Positions 25,328-35,280 of a DNA stretch of 64,000 nt are shown here, in pieces (the stretch's first letter is position 1; every line of letters starts with the position of its first letter). The notes beneath the pieces are model-generated. The model saw only the letters and a program-made list of their open reading frames with translations. It ran no database searches and was not told the origin of the DNA. A program made the position numbers and the translations under genes. This DNA is from SKVR01 sp964453995. GTDB taxonomy: Bacteria; Bacteroidota; Bacteroidia; Bacteroidales; UBA7960. The stretch is from contig CAYVQC010000012.1 of the NCBI GenBank assembly GCA_964453995.1, positions 19,027 to 83,026 on the forward strand, read 5' to 3'.

Positions 25328-27136
25328 TTAATACACCATTAGTTTCTGAGAAACAGTTACACCTTTATTGACAACCCTTACCAGGTAAATCCCTTTGGCA
25401 AGGCCGGAGACATCAAATGTTACCCGATCCTGTACGTTCACTTCTTGCTGGATCATGCTACCGGTAATGTCATATAAACCAACTACTGATCCTGCCTCTG
25501 CAGAAACACTGACAGATTCATTGGCCGGATTAGGGAATAAGGTAAAAGTACCGGTATGGCCGCCCGCCACATCGTCTATTGATGTTGGGGCACTGCCAAC
25601 ACTGATCTCACCAAAGTATATCACGATATCCTCTTCCAGGGTAAGCGGATCTTCAAAATCGGGCATGAAAGCAATGATGGGATATTCGCCATCTGCCTCG
25701 GGGAAATGGAATACCATGGTTTCCCATTCTTCAACCAGGGTTTGCGGTTCCATCGATTCAAGCTCAAAAGTACCACCAGGACCTCCTTCAACTTTAAACT
25801 TTACGGGGCTTAGACGTGGCTTCCACACCTTCACATAAACATACTTATTTTCGGTAAGATCGACGGTTTCTGGCAGAGTAGACCAGAATCCACCCCATGG
25901 TACACCATGCATGCTGCGGTGGAATTGAACCACATACGGAGCAGGATTGGCATCACTTTGATCAGGATTCGGTACGATCTTGAAGTGGCTATCATCTTCT
26001 TCTCCTCCCGACATAATATTCATGGGAATAAATTCAAAATCTTCAACCATATACCCGTTTTCATTCATTTTAGAATTTGCAGGCAGAGAAACTACAGGAG
26101 TAATAAGCCAGTTATCAGGAAAAAGGACAGTACCATCATCCCAAGACCGGCTCAGCATATAGCCATCTTCTTCGAACTGGTCAAAGTACCAATTGTTACC
26201 ATCTTCATCAGCATCCACGGCCTGCCATCCTTCGGGCAGCCAGCCAGAACCGTCTTCATGGTCAATACCGCTGGTAAAATCTTCTTCGAAGAGTACAGTC
26301 TCAGTGACCTTCTCATCAAGCGTTACCTGGTAGATTTTTACGTCGAATAGTACCAGACGATCCTTGTCACTGATATTGTGGTGTCTGAAAGTAACATGGA
26401 TATCTTCACCGGCGTAGTCAGAAATATCAATCTCTCTGGGTTGGTATTGCCAGTTGGGTACATCCGTTGGTAATGTTTCCTCAAATACCATGGTGAAATC
26501 CTCCGGGGCGGTGCCGGTTGTTGATATCCAAACACTGTAGTACTCGTCGCGGAAGGTTTCAGTATTGGCCGCTGAGCCAATATTCCAGGAAAGAAAGATA
26601 CCTTCCTCTGGTTCTGCCGGCGGACCTCCTACCCTGATGTTGTCAAAATAGATCATGATGTCTTCTTCATGCTCAACGGTTTCGGGGAAGTCAGGGAAGA
26701 AAGTGATCACCTCGAAAAGTCCATCCTGGTCGGAGAAGTCGAAAACCAAAGTTTCCCATTCGTTTACTTTTGTTTGGGGATACATGCTTGGCAATTCAAC
26801 GTCTTCGCCACTATTGGGTTCCAGCTTAAAAACTACCGGACTGATAACGGGCTTCCATACATCAACATACACATACTTGTGTTCAGTAAGATCGAGGGGT
26901 TCAGGTAGTTCGGAATAGAATCCGGCCCATGGCATGCCATCGGCTCCACGCCTGAACTCTACCACATAGTTACTTGTATTACCCACCATGTCGGGATTGG
27001 GTACCACGTGCATATAGCCATTTGCACCAGCCTCAAACCAATTCAGGGTAATGTGCTGCCAGTCTTCAATGACCTGAGCGCGGGAGAACCCGGCAAAGAC
27101 CAGTGCCAGCGCTACTAAGATTGTAAATTTTCTCAT
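25328..27136 (-). CDS. Secreted T9SS protein with two carbohydrate-binding-like repeats and a rearranged cleaved-adhesin domain
   Basis: A 602-residue protein: signal peptide (about 1-20), a beta-sandwich repeat (about 24-170), a middle region (about 181-351), a second copy of the repeat (about 365-515) and a T9SS type A sorting domain (about 530-602; FTLFPNPANESV, GLYDITG, GIYLVRV). The repeats share PWxGFxSxLPExxDLTExKYVYVxVWKP and end in DIxIYFxxIxVG; they look like carbohydrate-binding modules, but I cannot name the family. The middle has the parts of a choice-of-anchor J (cleaved adhesin) domain in swapped order: the C-terminal half (STTGTAPEDFTMVFEE, YAGEDIHVTFRHHN) comes before the N-terminal half (LPEGWQAVDADEDGNNW, DNWLITPVVSLP). 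It is the last gene of the glucan locus and probably binds glycan at the surface. No catalytic motif is visible. Confidence 0.85.
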   Translation of the reverse strand: MRKFTILVALALVFAGFSRAQVIEDWQHITLNWFEAGANGYMHVVPNPDMVGNTSNYVVEFRRGADGMPWAGFYSELPEPLDLTEHKYVYVDVWKPVISPVVFKLEPNSGEDVELPSMYPQTKVNEWETLVFDFSDQDGLFEVITFFPDFPETVEHEEDIMIYFDNIRVGGPPAEPEEGIFLSWNIGSAANTETFRDEYYSVWISTTGTAPEDFTMVFEETLPTDVPNWQYQPREIDISDYAGEDIHVTFRHHNISDKDRLVLFDVKIYQVTLDEKVTETVLFEEDFTSGIDHEDGSGWLPEGWQAVDADEDGNNWYFDQFEEDGYMLSRSWDDGTVLFPDNWLITPVVSLPANSKMNENGYMVEDFEFIPMNIMSGGEEDDSHFKIVPNPDQSDANPAPYVVQFHRSMHGVPWGGFWSTLPETVDLTENKYVYVKVWKPRLSPVKFKVEGGPGGTFELESMEPQTLVEEWETMVFHFPEADGEYPIIAFMPDFEDPLTLEEDIVIYFGEISVGSAPTSIDDVAGGHTGTFTLFPNPANESVSVSAEAGSVVGLYDITGSMIQQEVNVQDRVTFDVSGLAKGIYLVRVVNKGVTVSQKLMVY

Positions 27137-27228
27137 AGTTTTTGAATTTTGGGTTTGTAATTAATTTGCTTCATTATCAATCTGATGTTGGGTTTATTAT
27201 TACGCAGCATCTTCATTGACAATATCAT

Positions 27229-29457
27229 TTATTCCCTAAAGGTAAAGGAAACTTTATCTAAATCATAAGAATTTGCACCAATAAATAAGTGGAATTCACC
27301 AGGTTCTGCCTTAAATTCGTTCCTGGCATTGTAGAAAGCAAGATCTTTCCACGTTAATGTAAAAGTTACTTCTTGCGATTCGCCCGCTTCCAGGGCTATT
27401 TTTCTAAACCCCTTAAGCTCTTTAACCGGTCGGGTGATACTTCCTACCAGTTGCCTGGTATATAATTGCACTACCTCTTCGCCAAACCGGTCGCCGGTAT
27501 TGGTCACAGTAACCGAGGCGGTAAGAGAGCCTTCAGCAGAGAATTCTTCGGAGCTGAGCCGGATGTCGGAATACTCAAAAGTGGTATAGGATAATCCATA
27601 TCCGAAAGGATACAGAGGGGTATTGGGTACATCGAGGTATTTGGAAGTAAACTTATCGTCAGACTGTGGCCTTCCGGTGCTCCTTTCATTGTAGAAAAGA
27701 GGAATTTGCCCTACATTGCGTGGGAAAGAAACAGGCAATTTGCCAGAGGGGTTATAATCTCCAAACAAAACATCGGCGATAGCATCACCGGCAGTGGTTC
27801 CCAGGAACCAGGTTTCCAGGATCGCAGAAGCTTTTTCATCAACATTTTCGAGGGTAAGGGGTCTACCTTTCATCAATACCACAATCACGGGTTTGCCCAG
27901 TTTTACAATCTCGTTAAAAAGTTCTTCCTGCACACCGGGCAGGTCGATCATTGACCGGCTTGCCGCTTCCCCGCTCATCCAGTAGTGTTCTCCCAGGGCC
28001 ATGATCACCACGTCAGAAGCGGCAGCAGCCTGGATAGCTTCAGAAAATCCCGACCGGTCAGTATCGTTTACAGTAGCTCCCAAGGCGTAATTTATGCGGG
28101 TGCGGTTGCCCTGCCGGTTGATGATGCCCTGTTTCAGGGTAACACTTTTGGTATAATCGCCGGCTGCCGACCATGAACCGATCAGGTCTCGCTGGTTATC
28201 GGCCATGGGACCGATAAGGGCAATGCTGCTTACTTCATCAGAAAGAGGAAGGGTATTGTTATCATTTTTTAGCAGCACAATGGACTTGCGGGCGAAATCT
28301 CTCGCAAAGGCCAGGTTCTCTTCGCTCATTACCAATTCAGCTTGCCGCTGCTCATCGTTGTACCGGTAGGGATCATCGAAGAGGCCAAGTTTGTATTTCT
28401 TGGTAAGAATTCTGCGTACTGAATTGTCAATGCTTTGCATGCTCACTTTCCCTTCATTTACCAGTTCGGCAAGGTGATCCTGAAACACTGCTCCCTGCAT
28501 ATCCATATCAACGCCGGCATTAATGGCCAGCTCCGCAGCATGTTTTTCATCCCTGGCAAAACCGTGGGGTACCATTTCATTGATAGAGGTATAGTCCGTT
28601 ACCACAAAGCCGTCAAACCCCCATTCATCCCTCAGTATATCGGTAAGCAGGTACGCGCTGCCGGTAGCGGGAACACCAAAAAGATCATTGAATGCTGTCA
28701 TAAATGTTGCAATTCCTTCTTCTACAGTAGCTTTAAAGGGGGGCAAAAAAACATTGCGCAGGGTGCTCTCAGAAATATCCACAGTATGATAGTCTCTGCC
28801 TGCTTGTGGAGCACCATACGCGGCAAAATGCTTTGCGGTAGCCATCATGGTATGAACATCACTCAGGTCGTCGCCCTGGTAGCCTCTCACTTTCGCGCGG
28901 GCTACCTGTGCAGTAAGGTAGGGATCCTCCCCTGAACTTTCGGCAATGCGTCCCCAGCGAGGATCGCGCGTAACATCGATCATGGGAGAGAAAGTCCAGT
29001 GCAGCCCTTCGGCAGTGGCCTCCAGGGCCGCTATCCGTGCCGATTCACGAATGGCCTCCATATCCCAGGTGGCTGTTTCTCCCAGGGGGATGGGAAAAAT
29101 GGTACGATGCCCATGGATCACATCATACCCAAACAACATGGGAATTCCCAGTCGGGTTTCTTCCACCGCCATCCTCTGCAGCTCCCGGGTGTATTCTACT
29201 GTAAATGCATTGAAAATTGCCCCTACTCGTCCTGCCTTTATGTCTTCCTTATAGTGCGCGCGAATAAAAGGACCGGTATGATCCATATCACTGGTATAAA
29301 GTGTTAGCTGACCGATTTTTTCTTCAAGAGTCATCTGGCTCATGAGGTCGTCAATAAAACGCTCCGTTTCACGGGCAGCCTTTTCGCCGGAATGTGTTGT
29401 ACAACCCAGCAGGGCAAAAAGAAATACAAAAAAAACCAGGGTGATTTTGCGATCCAT
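27229..29457 (-). CDS. Beta-glucosidase, glycoside hydrolase family 3 (BglX-like lipoprotein)
   Basis: A 742-residue GH3 enzyme: signal peptide with lipobox ALLGC (Cys19), GH3 N-terminal barrel, alpha/beta sandwich and C-terminal fibronectin III-like domain (about 645-740). BglX features: FGYDVIHGHRTIFPIPLGE, TFSPMIDVTRDPRWGR, AKHFAAYGAPQAGRDYH, and the nucleophile Asp288 in FDGFVVTDYTS. It probably releases glucose from beta-linked oligosaccharides in the periplasm or at the surface. In Bacteroidota beta-1,2-glucan loci a GH3 enzyme of this kind accompanies GH144 and handles sophorose; that preference is inferred from the neighbours. It lies 17 bases downstream of the GH94 gene. Confidence 0.93.
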   Translation of the reverse strand: MDRKITLVFFVFLFALLGCTTHSGEKAARETERFIDDLMSQMTLEEKIGQLTLYTSDMDHTGPFIRAHYKEDIKAGRVGAIFNAFTVEYTRELQRMAVEETRLGIPMLFGYDVIHGHRTIFPIPLGETATWDMEAIRESARIAALEATAEGLHWTFSPMIDVTRDPRWGRIAESSGEDPYLTAQVARAKVRGYQGDDLSDVHTMMATAKHFAAYGAPQAGRDYHTVDISESTLRNVFLPPFKATVEEGIATFMTAFNDLFGVPATGSAYLLTDILRDEWGFDGFVVTDYTSINEMVPHGFARDEKHAAELAINAGVDMDMQGAVFQDHLAELVNEGKVSMQSIDNSVRRILTKKYKLGLFDDPYRYNDEQRQAELVMSEENLAFARDFARKSIVLLKNDNNTLPLSDEVSSIALIGPMADNQRDLIGSWSAAGDYTKSVTLKQGIINRQGNRTRINYALGATVNDTDRSGFSEAIQAAAASDVVIMALGEHYWMSGEAASRSMIDLPGVQEELFNEIVKLGKPVIVVLMKGRPLTLENVDEKASAILETWFLGTTAGDAIADVLFGDYNPSGKLPVSFPRNVGQIPLFYNERSTGRPQSDDKFTSKYLDVPNTPLYPFGYGLSYTTFEYSDIRLSSEEFSAEGSLTASVTVTNTGDRFGEEVVQLYTRQLVGSITRPVKELKGFRKIALEAGESQEVTFTLTWKDLAFYNARNEFKAEPGEFHLFIGANSYDLDKVSFTFRE

Positions 29458-29474
29458 AACAGTTTGTTTTGTTT

Positions 29475-32400
29475 TTAATGAATTATTACTTCAAGGTTAT
29501 TTGCTCCGGTGTTCATAAAGTCATAGAACTTTTGCCGGGCAATGACTGCCCCGCCTGTACGATATTGATTTATTTCCTGTTCGAAGGGGATTTGTTCACC
29601 ATTGATCTGCAGGGATTTAACTCCAGCACCTGTTTTTTTGATGCGGTAGGTTATCCTCAGGGGAAAATTTAAAAGCTCAACAGTGGCCACCAATCCATCA
29701 AAAGAAGAAGGTAGAACAGGATCAACTACAATGTTGCTTTCATAAACTCTAAGGCCCAGCAAACGTGTCATTACCAAACCAATGAAAATGCCCGGCCCAC
29801 TGGAATATACCCTCCAGCCACCTTTGAGGAGATATTTCCCGTTCAGCACTTCATTGTATTGTTCATCAGCCTGATAGCGGGTATTAAAAATCACGTCAGA
29901 GCTGCTGTAATAGCAGTTTGCCTGACGATGGTCAGCACATGACACAATGTGTTTGTAATCTACGGGGATGGCCTGGCGCAATGCTTTCACAAAAGCTTCT
30001 GCTTGTCCTGTTATGGCAAGTGCTTCTGCATAACGTATATGCTCATGAATATACATCAGTCCTATTTCTCTTCCGAAAAATGTGCTGCTCTCTGCCCGCT
30101 GAAAAATTTTCTGTATTCCTCCCCTGTAAGGTACCGGACGATCCATAAGCCGAACGCCATCAGGTCCTTTCAAATGATCTTCGATCAACTGCTGATGAAG
30201 CTCTGCCTGCCTGGGGGAAAACAAGCCACTGATCACTCCCCGGTTCATGGGGAGCACGCTGTAGTGGATGCCGGTGGTTTCATCAGAGGGATGCAGCAAC
30301 ACACTTATGGTATTGTTGCTTTGCACAAGCCCGTAGCCTGCTACAACACCATCCTTAACAAGATACCTGTTGAAATCCTCTTTAATCCTTTTGCAAATTT
30401 CTTCAAGCTTTCCTGCCTTATCCTTTTCACCTGCCCTGGCATAGATCAGGCGGTAATGATCAAAAGCCTGGTAATTCATTTCTACGGTCCAGGAGGAGAT
30501 CATTCGTTGGGCCAGTTCTTCGCTAACGGGTTGGAGAGAATCATTCCAGTCGCCACCGCCAAAGGGAACCAGCGCTGTACCGGGAACAAAGGATTCAATA
30601 ATCATGTTGATGAGCCGATCCATGTGCTCTTTCACAGGTGTTTTTTCAGGGGTTGGCCCCTTTTCATCGAAATAAGGCAACTCTTCATCCAGTATAGCTA
30701 TATCTCCTGTAATCCTGATGTAAGATGCCAGGGCCAGGATGCACCAGTAAATAATATCGCCATGCGCTTCGTGGGCCCTTATCAGTGCATAGCTGTCGAA
30801 CATCCACCACTGCGACCAGCCTCCACCAGGATGCTGGTTGGAAAAAATGGTACGGAGCAACTGTCTTGCTTCGTTATATTTGCCAAGGTGAAGCAACAAA
30901 TCTATGGGCCCCTGCGATACATCGCGGGTACCCCAGGCAGCACCACCAAATTGCTCCAGGCCGTAAGGCGTAAGATAATGAGTAAGGGCATTAAGGCCAT
31001 ACCACGGCAAAATGCTGCGAATGGCAGCAATATCATTGTGGTTACCTTCGATGGCAAGATCGCAACTAAGATTCTTCCAAAATCGGAGTATCTCCCTGGT
31101 ATCGCTATCAAATTGATCGTCAGAATCAGCGATGGGAACAACATTTGCATCCTTATGAACTTCCCCAACGAAACTCATACAAAACTGATCGGCAGTTTTC
31201 ACACGAATCACAAAGAGAGAATTCTCCTGCCCTGCATTTACACCTGAAAAAACAGCCTCTTCAGAAGAAACACTATAGTTTTTTCCCTCCGAATGTATTA
31301 CCACCCTGAATTGTGAGCCGGGAAACTTACCAGCTATCATACTGTCAGAAGCAGGAAGCGCAATATATTCACCTTTGTTTTCAGCTGGTATTACGGACCA
31401 CTTGTTCAGGGGATCGAAACTGTGGGTGATGATCAGTTCCTCTACGGAACCGGAAAGAAGTTTTACATCGGTATTCACCTGTGGCGCGTGGGGATTTGTC
31501 CAGGTACGCACCTGTATACATGTATTGCCCCTGCTGTAAATCCATCTGCAGTGGTTGAGTCCCATTTCAAAGGCAGAAGGGAGCCCCAGCAGAAACACAC
31601 CTTCGTTTGTCCTTACAAATATCCTTTGCCCCGTCCATCGCTCCACGTTAAAGGGATCGGAACAAACAGAAAGGAAAATGTTGAAGTTTGTATTTCCCTG
31701 AGAAAGATGCGAGTTGAATACCCCATAAGCAAAAGCATTGGTAGACATTATCCCTTCATGAGGCGTAAGTTTTATATTTGCCTGCATGATATGGCCGTGT
31801 GGCCGATCGGTGAGTGCTTCTTTGGCTTTAAGCACCACATGCCTGGTATCGGGGCCAAAGAAAGACAAGAGTTTGCCGTTTAAGATTTCCGGATGAAAGC
31901 GCTCTTGCCCAAAGAAATGGTCTGTCTCCTTCCCGCTGAGTTCATCTGCAGCAAATAAGGAGGCAGTCTGAAACAAACTTTTTGTAGGCTCAACCCATTC
32001 CATTCTTACGGCAGACGTGTCGTCACCCAGGTTATGTATAAGTTCGGAAAGGATGGAAAGATCTTTTTCGGAAGAAGCTTCGGGATGATCAGCCCGAAAG
32101 GCAAAGACAAAGGTTCCCGATTGGGTTTTTCCCGGCTCAAGGGTGAAAGGTTTTTGCTGCAAAGCTACCATCGAAGATTCACCGGCATACTCTCCGGGCA
32201 ATGTATCAGCTTTGAGAGCCTGGGGGAGTCCATCTTCGCGGAAAGATGTTCCATAAAACTGCATTCCGTCTGTTAAACCGGAAGCGGCACCCTGTCTGCA
32301 TGCCATCATCAGCCATGGGTTGCAACCGGATTCCTTCATGTTTTGCCGGCAACAGATTATTTTGCCATATTTGACATCTTCCAGGATGATCCTTTCAATG

Positions 32401-32819
32401 TACTGGCTCACATAATAGGCATTGATCAGGTCGGAGGAATGACTTTTCAAGCCTACATCCTGCGCGCACACCATATCCACCACAATGGGTTCGCCGGTAG
32501 TGTTTGTTACCATGGCATCCCATTGCCAACCCTCTCCCTGACCTGAAAGACGAAATACACAGGTATATTCCAATCCTTCCCAACTACCCTGTGCCGTCAT
32601 CCCATATTTATCAACCTGGAATACACCGTTGCTTCCAGGTCCCGTTAAGGGAATATACTGCACAGATGGTAAAAGCTTCCGCAAATAAACTCCGGCACCA
32701 TATAACGAGTAAGGGGTAGCATCTTTCATCCCAATCCTTACCCCGTTGGCAAGGATGTTTTTCAGGGCACCACTTTCGAGAAATTCAACGGATAAGCCTG
32801 ATTTGTTTTGAACGATCAT
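29475..32819 (-). CDS. GH94 phosphorylase, probable 1,2-beta-oligoglucan phosphorylase
   Basis: A 1114-residue protein without signal peptide, hence cytoplasmic. The N-terminal beta-sandwich region is followed by a GH36/GH94-type alpha/alpha barrel with GAAWGTRDVSQGPIDLLLHLG, HPGGGWSQWWMF and PFGGGDWNDS; Asp757 of DWND corresponds to the GH94 general acid. Cellobiose phosphorylases are about 800 residues and cyclic beta-1,2-glucan synthases near 2800, whereas 1,2-beta-oligoglucan (sophorooligosaccharide) phosphorylases are about 1100, which is the main reason for the specific call. It would split imported beta-1,2-glucooligosaccharides with phosphate to give glucose 1-phosphate. Its start abuts the GH35 stop codon directly, so the pair is translationally coupled. 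Confidence 0.82.
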   Translation of the reverse strand: MIVQNKSGLSVEFLESGALKNILANGVRIGMKDATPYSLYGAGVYLRKLLPSVQYIPLTGPGSNGVFQVDKYGMTAQGSWEGLEYTCVFRLSGQGEGWQWDAMVTNTTGEPIVVDMVCAQDVGLKSHSSDLINAYYVSQYIERIILEDVKYGKIICCRQNMKESGCNPWLMMACRQGAASGLTDGMQFYGTSFREDGLPQALKADTLPGEYAGESSMVALQQKPFTLEPGKTQSGTFVFAFRADHPEASSEKDLSILSELIHNLGDDTSAVRMEWVEPTKSLFQTASLFAADELSGKETDHFFGQERFHPEILNGKLLSFFGPDTRHVVLKAKEALTDRPHGHIMQANIKLTPHEGIMSTNAFAYGVFNSHLSQGNTNFNIFLSVCSDPFNVERWTGQRIFVRTNEGVFLLGLPSAFEMGLNHCRWIYSRGNTCIQVRTWTNPHAPQVNTDVKLLSGSVEELIITHSFDPLNKWSVIPAENKGEYIALPASDSMIAGKFPGSQFRVVIHSEGKNYSVSSEEAVFSGVNAGQENSLFVIRVKTADQFCMSFVGEVHKDANVVPIADSDDQFDSDTREILRFWKNLSCDLAIEGNHNDIAAIRSILPWYGLNALTHYLTPYGLEQFGGAAWGTRDVSQGPIDLLLHLGKYNEARQLLRTIFSNQHPGGGWSQWWMFDSYALIRAHEAHGDIIYWCILALASYIRITGDIAILDEELPYFDEKGPTPEKTPVKEHMDRLINMIIESFVPGTALVPFGGGDWNDSLQPVSEELAQRMISSWTVEMNYQAFDHYRLIYARAGEKDKAGKLEEICKRIKEDFNRYLVKDGVVAGYGLVQSNNTISVLLHPSDETTGIHYSVLPMNRGVISGLFSPRQAELHQQLIEDHLKGPDGVRLMDRPVPYRGGIQKIFQRAESSTFFGREIGLMYIHEHIRYAEALAITGQAEAFVKALRQAIPVDYKHIVSCADHRQANCYYSSSDVIFNTRYQADEQYNEVLNGKYLLKGGWRVYSSGPGIFIGLVMTRLLGLRVYESNIVVDPVLPSSFDGLVATVELLNFPLRITYRIKKTGAGVKSLQINGEQIPFEQEINQYRTGGAVIARQKFYDFMNTGANNLEVIIH

Positions 32820-35267
32820 TTATATTGTATTTATAGTTAGCGTAATTTCTTTGTTGTGAGGATGCTGATAACTGATCTGCAGCCGGTTATTTAGCTTTAC
32901 GGGATGAGCCTCCTTCCCATCAATTGTTACCGATCGCACATCCTCACAGCCATTTCCTTCCAGAACCAGTTCCCCTGTCAAATCACGATCACCACAAAGG
33001 GAAAAATGAACAGAACCATCATCGGCTGTCACATCCAGGATATCTGAAGTAGTGTGTAACAGCAGTAATTCCTTTTGCAACTGCAAGCATACCGGTGTTA
33101 CAATGGCATACAATGGCGGATATAGCATCTCTTTGCCCGATAATGGAAAATTAACACGCTCACCTTTTGCCGGATGGGTATAGGACAGAGCCGCGAATTG
33201 CTGCTCATTAAAATAGTTTCCGGCAAAAAGCAAGGCCTGGTTTTGGGCTGTAAACCTTTGTCTTACCGATATATTATTGTTGGATGAAGCTGCCTGCTGC
33301 AGTTTTCCTCCCAGGCGCGAGAGCAAAGCCATGTAAACCGGTTTGTGTGCTTCGGTATCATAGCCCAGCCATGTGCCCAGATGCATTACTTCTCCCCTGC
33401 CGTAAGGTTTCACAAAACCACAGATACTTCCGGTAAGGGTATAGGCAATGGGCTCAGCATTTTGCAGTGATGAACCATCATAAATGATCTGCGGATTGGC
33501 ACACTTAATATCTCTCCTTCCCATAACATCAACCAGCGGAGAATCAATTACCTCGGTACCGGCAGGAGAAATACCCAGCGCATCTCTCAGCAGTGTGCAG
33601 GGTTGTTGCAACATATCCCTGTCGGGGATATAGGGGAAGATCATTAATTTCCCACCCTCACTGATATAATCTACCAGGGTTTGCTGATCAGCAGCATTCA
33701 TTTCATCTGTTGAAAATGCCCAAACTTGTTTGTAATTTTTCAACTGTTGGGCGGAAGAACGGGTAAGATCAGCCATATCGTAATCGATATTGAGTACCTG
33801 CAAAACCCTGAGCAGCCCGTCGAAGTATGCAGGCCGCCTGATGGCAGCAGCAACAAACTGCAGCTCAGAAGCTCCTTTCTCTGGTCGTTCGAGCTCAGAA
33901 GCGTAATAATGAGGATAAAAGAGAATACACACTTCTGCCCTTCGTTGGGCCTTGGTGATGATCTTTTCTGATATGGAAATAATTCTGCTCATTTTTGAAA
34001 CCAGAGCAAAAGCACTCGTGCGCTCCCCTTCAGCGGTAAGCGGATTGAACCAGTAAAATGTATCGCCAGAGAATCCTTTTCGTTCGGGGTTGCGACCCTG
34101 TGAGAACATATAATAATTCCAGCCTTTAAGTCCATTGGCAAGGCTGGCTTTGTAAAAAAGTTCCATTTCACGGGGGTTAGTCACCACATGATACTCGCGC
34201 GATCCGCTCTGGAATTCCGCGGCAAACAGCGGCTTATTTCCCTGCATGGCCGCCGTAATATCGTTGATAATACGATCATCATGCATATTGCGATGTGACA
34301 GGAATTCGGGTATATGATCCACCCCGAAAATGATATCGCTTTTTCTGCCGTAAAGCTGGTCGTACATAGTGATGTTTACCGGAAATTCATATCCATGGCC
34401 GTAAATCCAGCCAGGCAGGTTGTGGTAAAAAGGCACGGTAACGCCACGCTGGCGGGCCATTTGTGCAAGCATGGAAAGGTATTCGGCGTAATATGCCCGC
34501 CAGAAGTTATGCCAGTCGTAATCCCTGGCACGATCTCCCTTCGACATAAAGGGTTTATCCACATCAGGGGGTAATTCAACCTGGCTGAAATTCTTATAAT
34601 CTGTGAGCCAGTTATGGTTTACTTCTTCAATAGTTGAATAGATTTTCTGCAGGTATTTAATGAAGCGTTCTTTAACGTCGCCGCCATAATCGGCCTGGTG
34701 AGCCAGCCATGAAAAAAGGCCGATCTCATTGCAGATCTGCATCATGATCACCGCTCCGTTGTTTTTTTGCTCATGGCTGCTGATCAGTGGCATGATGCGG
34801 TCGTACCAGCGGGTTACTTTTTCAAGATAAATGGGATGAAACAGATTCACTCCTTCGCTGGCAACGATTTCCCCTTTTCTGTTGCGCATTCTTACTTTTT
34901 CGGCATGTTGTTCCAGGAACCAATCAGGAAGACCTGCACCCCGAAACTCGGCAAGAATATAAGGTCCGGGTTTTACAATAGCCTTCAACCCATGTTTCTT
35001 GCATTTTTGCAACCAACCATTGAGGTTTCTTTCGGGCAGGGTATCGCCGTCAAAATCAAACACACCCTCCCGGGGCTCATGCCATTGCCATGGAACATAG
35101 CTGCTTACGGCCATTAATCCTGCTTTCTTTGCACCGGCAAGGTGCACATCCCATACATCATGCTTGAGCCTGAAGTAATGGATCTCTCCCGAATTGAGAA
35201 ATACAGGCTTTCCTTCATTGTAAAAAATAGCATTGTGTGCAGTAAATGTATTATCGTTGACAGCCAT
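32820..35267 (-). CDS. Glycoside hydrolase family 35 enzyme, probable beta-1,2-glucosyltransferase or beta-glucosidase/galactosidase
   Basis: An 815-residue cytoplasmic protein (no signal peptide) with a GH35 TIM barrel in the first 380 residues: VFLNSGEIHYFRLKHDVWDVHL, VPWQWHEPREGVFDF, VKPGPYILAEFRGAGLPDWF, acid/base Glu181 in MMQICNEIGLF and nucleophile Glu351 in LFAAEFQSG. An all-beta C-terminal part follows. Most GH35 proteins are beta-galactosidases, but a cytoplasmic branch transfers or hydrolyses beta-1,2-linked glucose. The directly abutting GH94 gene and the GH144 genes favour that branch. Specificity is inference; the family is firm. Confidence 0.85.
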   Translation of the reverse strand: MAVNDNTFTAHNAIFYNEGKPVFLNSGEIHYFRLKHDVWDVHLAGAKKAGLMAVSSYVPWQWHEPREGVFDFDGDTLPERNLNGWLQKCKKHGLKAIVKPGPYILAEFRGAGLPDWFLEQHAEKVRMRNRKGEIVASEGVNLFHPIYLEKVTRWYDRIMPLISSHEQKNNGAVIMMQICNEIGLFSWLAHQADYGGDVKERFIKYLQKIYSTIEEVNHNWLTDYKNFSQVELPPDVDKPFMSKGDRARDYDWHNFWRAYYAEYLSMLAQMARQRGVTVPFYHNLPGWIYGHGYEFPVNITMYDQLYGRKSDIIFGVDHIPEFLSHRNMHDDRIINDITAAMQGNKPLFAAEFQSGSREYHVVTNPREMELFYKASLANGLKGWNYYMFSQGRNPERKGFSGDTFYWFNPLTAEGERTSAFALVSKMSRIISISEKIITKAQRRAEVCILFYPHYYASELERPEKGASELQFVAAAIRRPAYFDGLLRVLQVLNIDYDMADLTRSSAQQLKNYKQVWAFSTDEMNAADQQTLVDYISEGGKLMIFPYIPDRDMLQQPCTLLRDALGISPAGTEVIDSPLVDVMGRRDIKCANPQIIYDGSSLQNAEPIAYTLTGSICGFVKPYGRGEVMHLGTWLGYDTEAHKPVYMALLSRLGGKLQQAASSNNNISVRQRFTAQNQALLFAGNYFNEQQFAALSYTHPAKGERVNFPLSGKEMLYPPLYAIVTPVCLQLQKELLLLHTTSDILDVTADDGSVHFSLCGDRDLTGELVLEGNGCEDVRSVTIDGKEAHPVKLNNRLQISYQHPHNKEITLTINTI

Positions 35268-35280
35268 GATATTTGCTTTT

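Noticed and set aside
29949..31247. 432-codon plus-strand frame inside the GH94 gene
   Set aside because: Antisense shadow of a well-conserved catalytic region; no features of its own.
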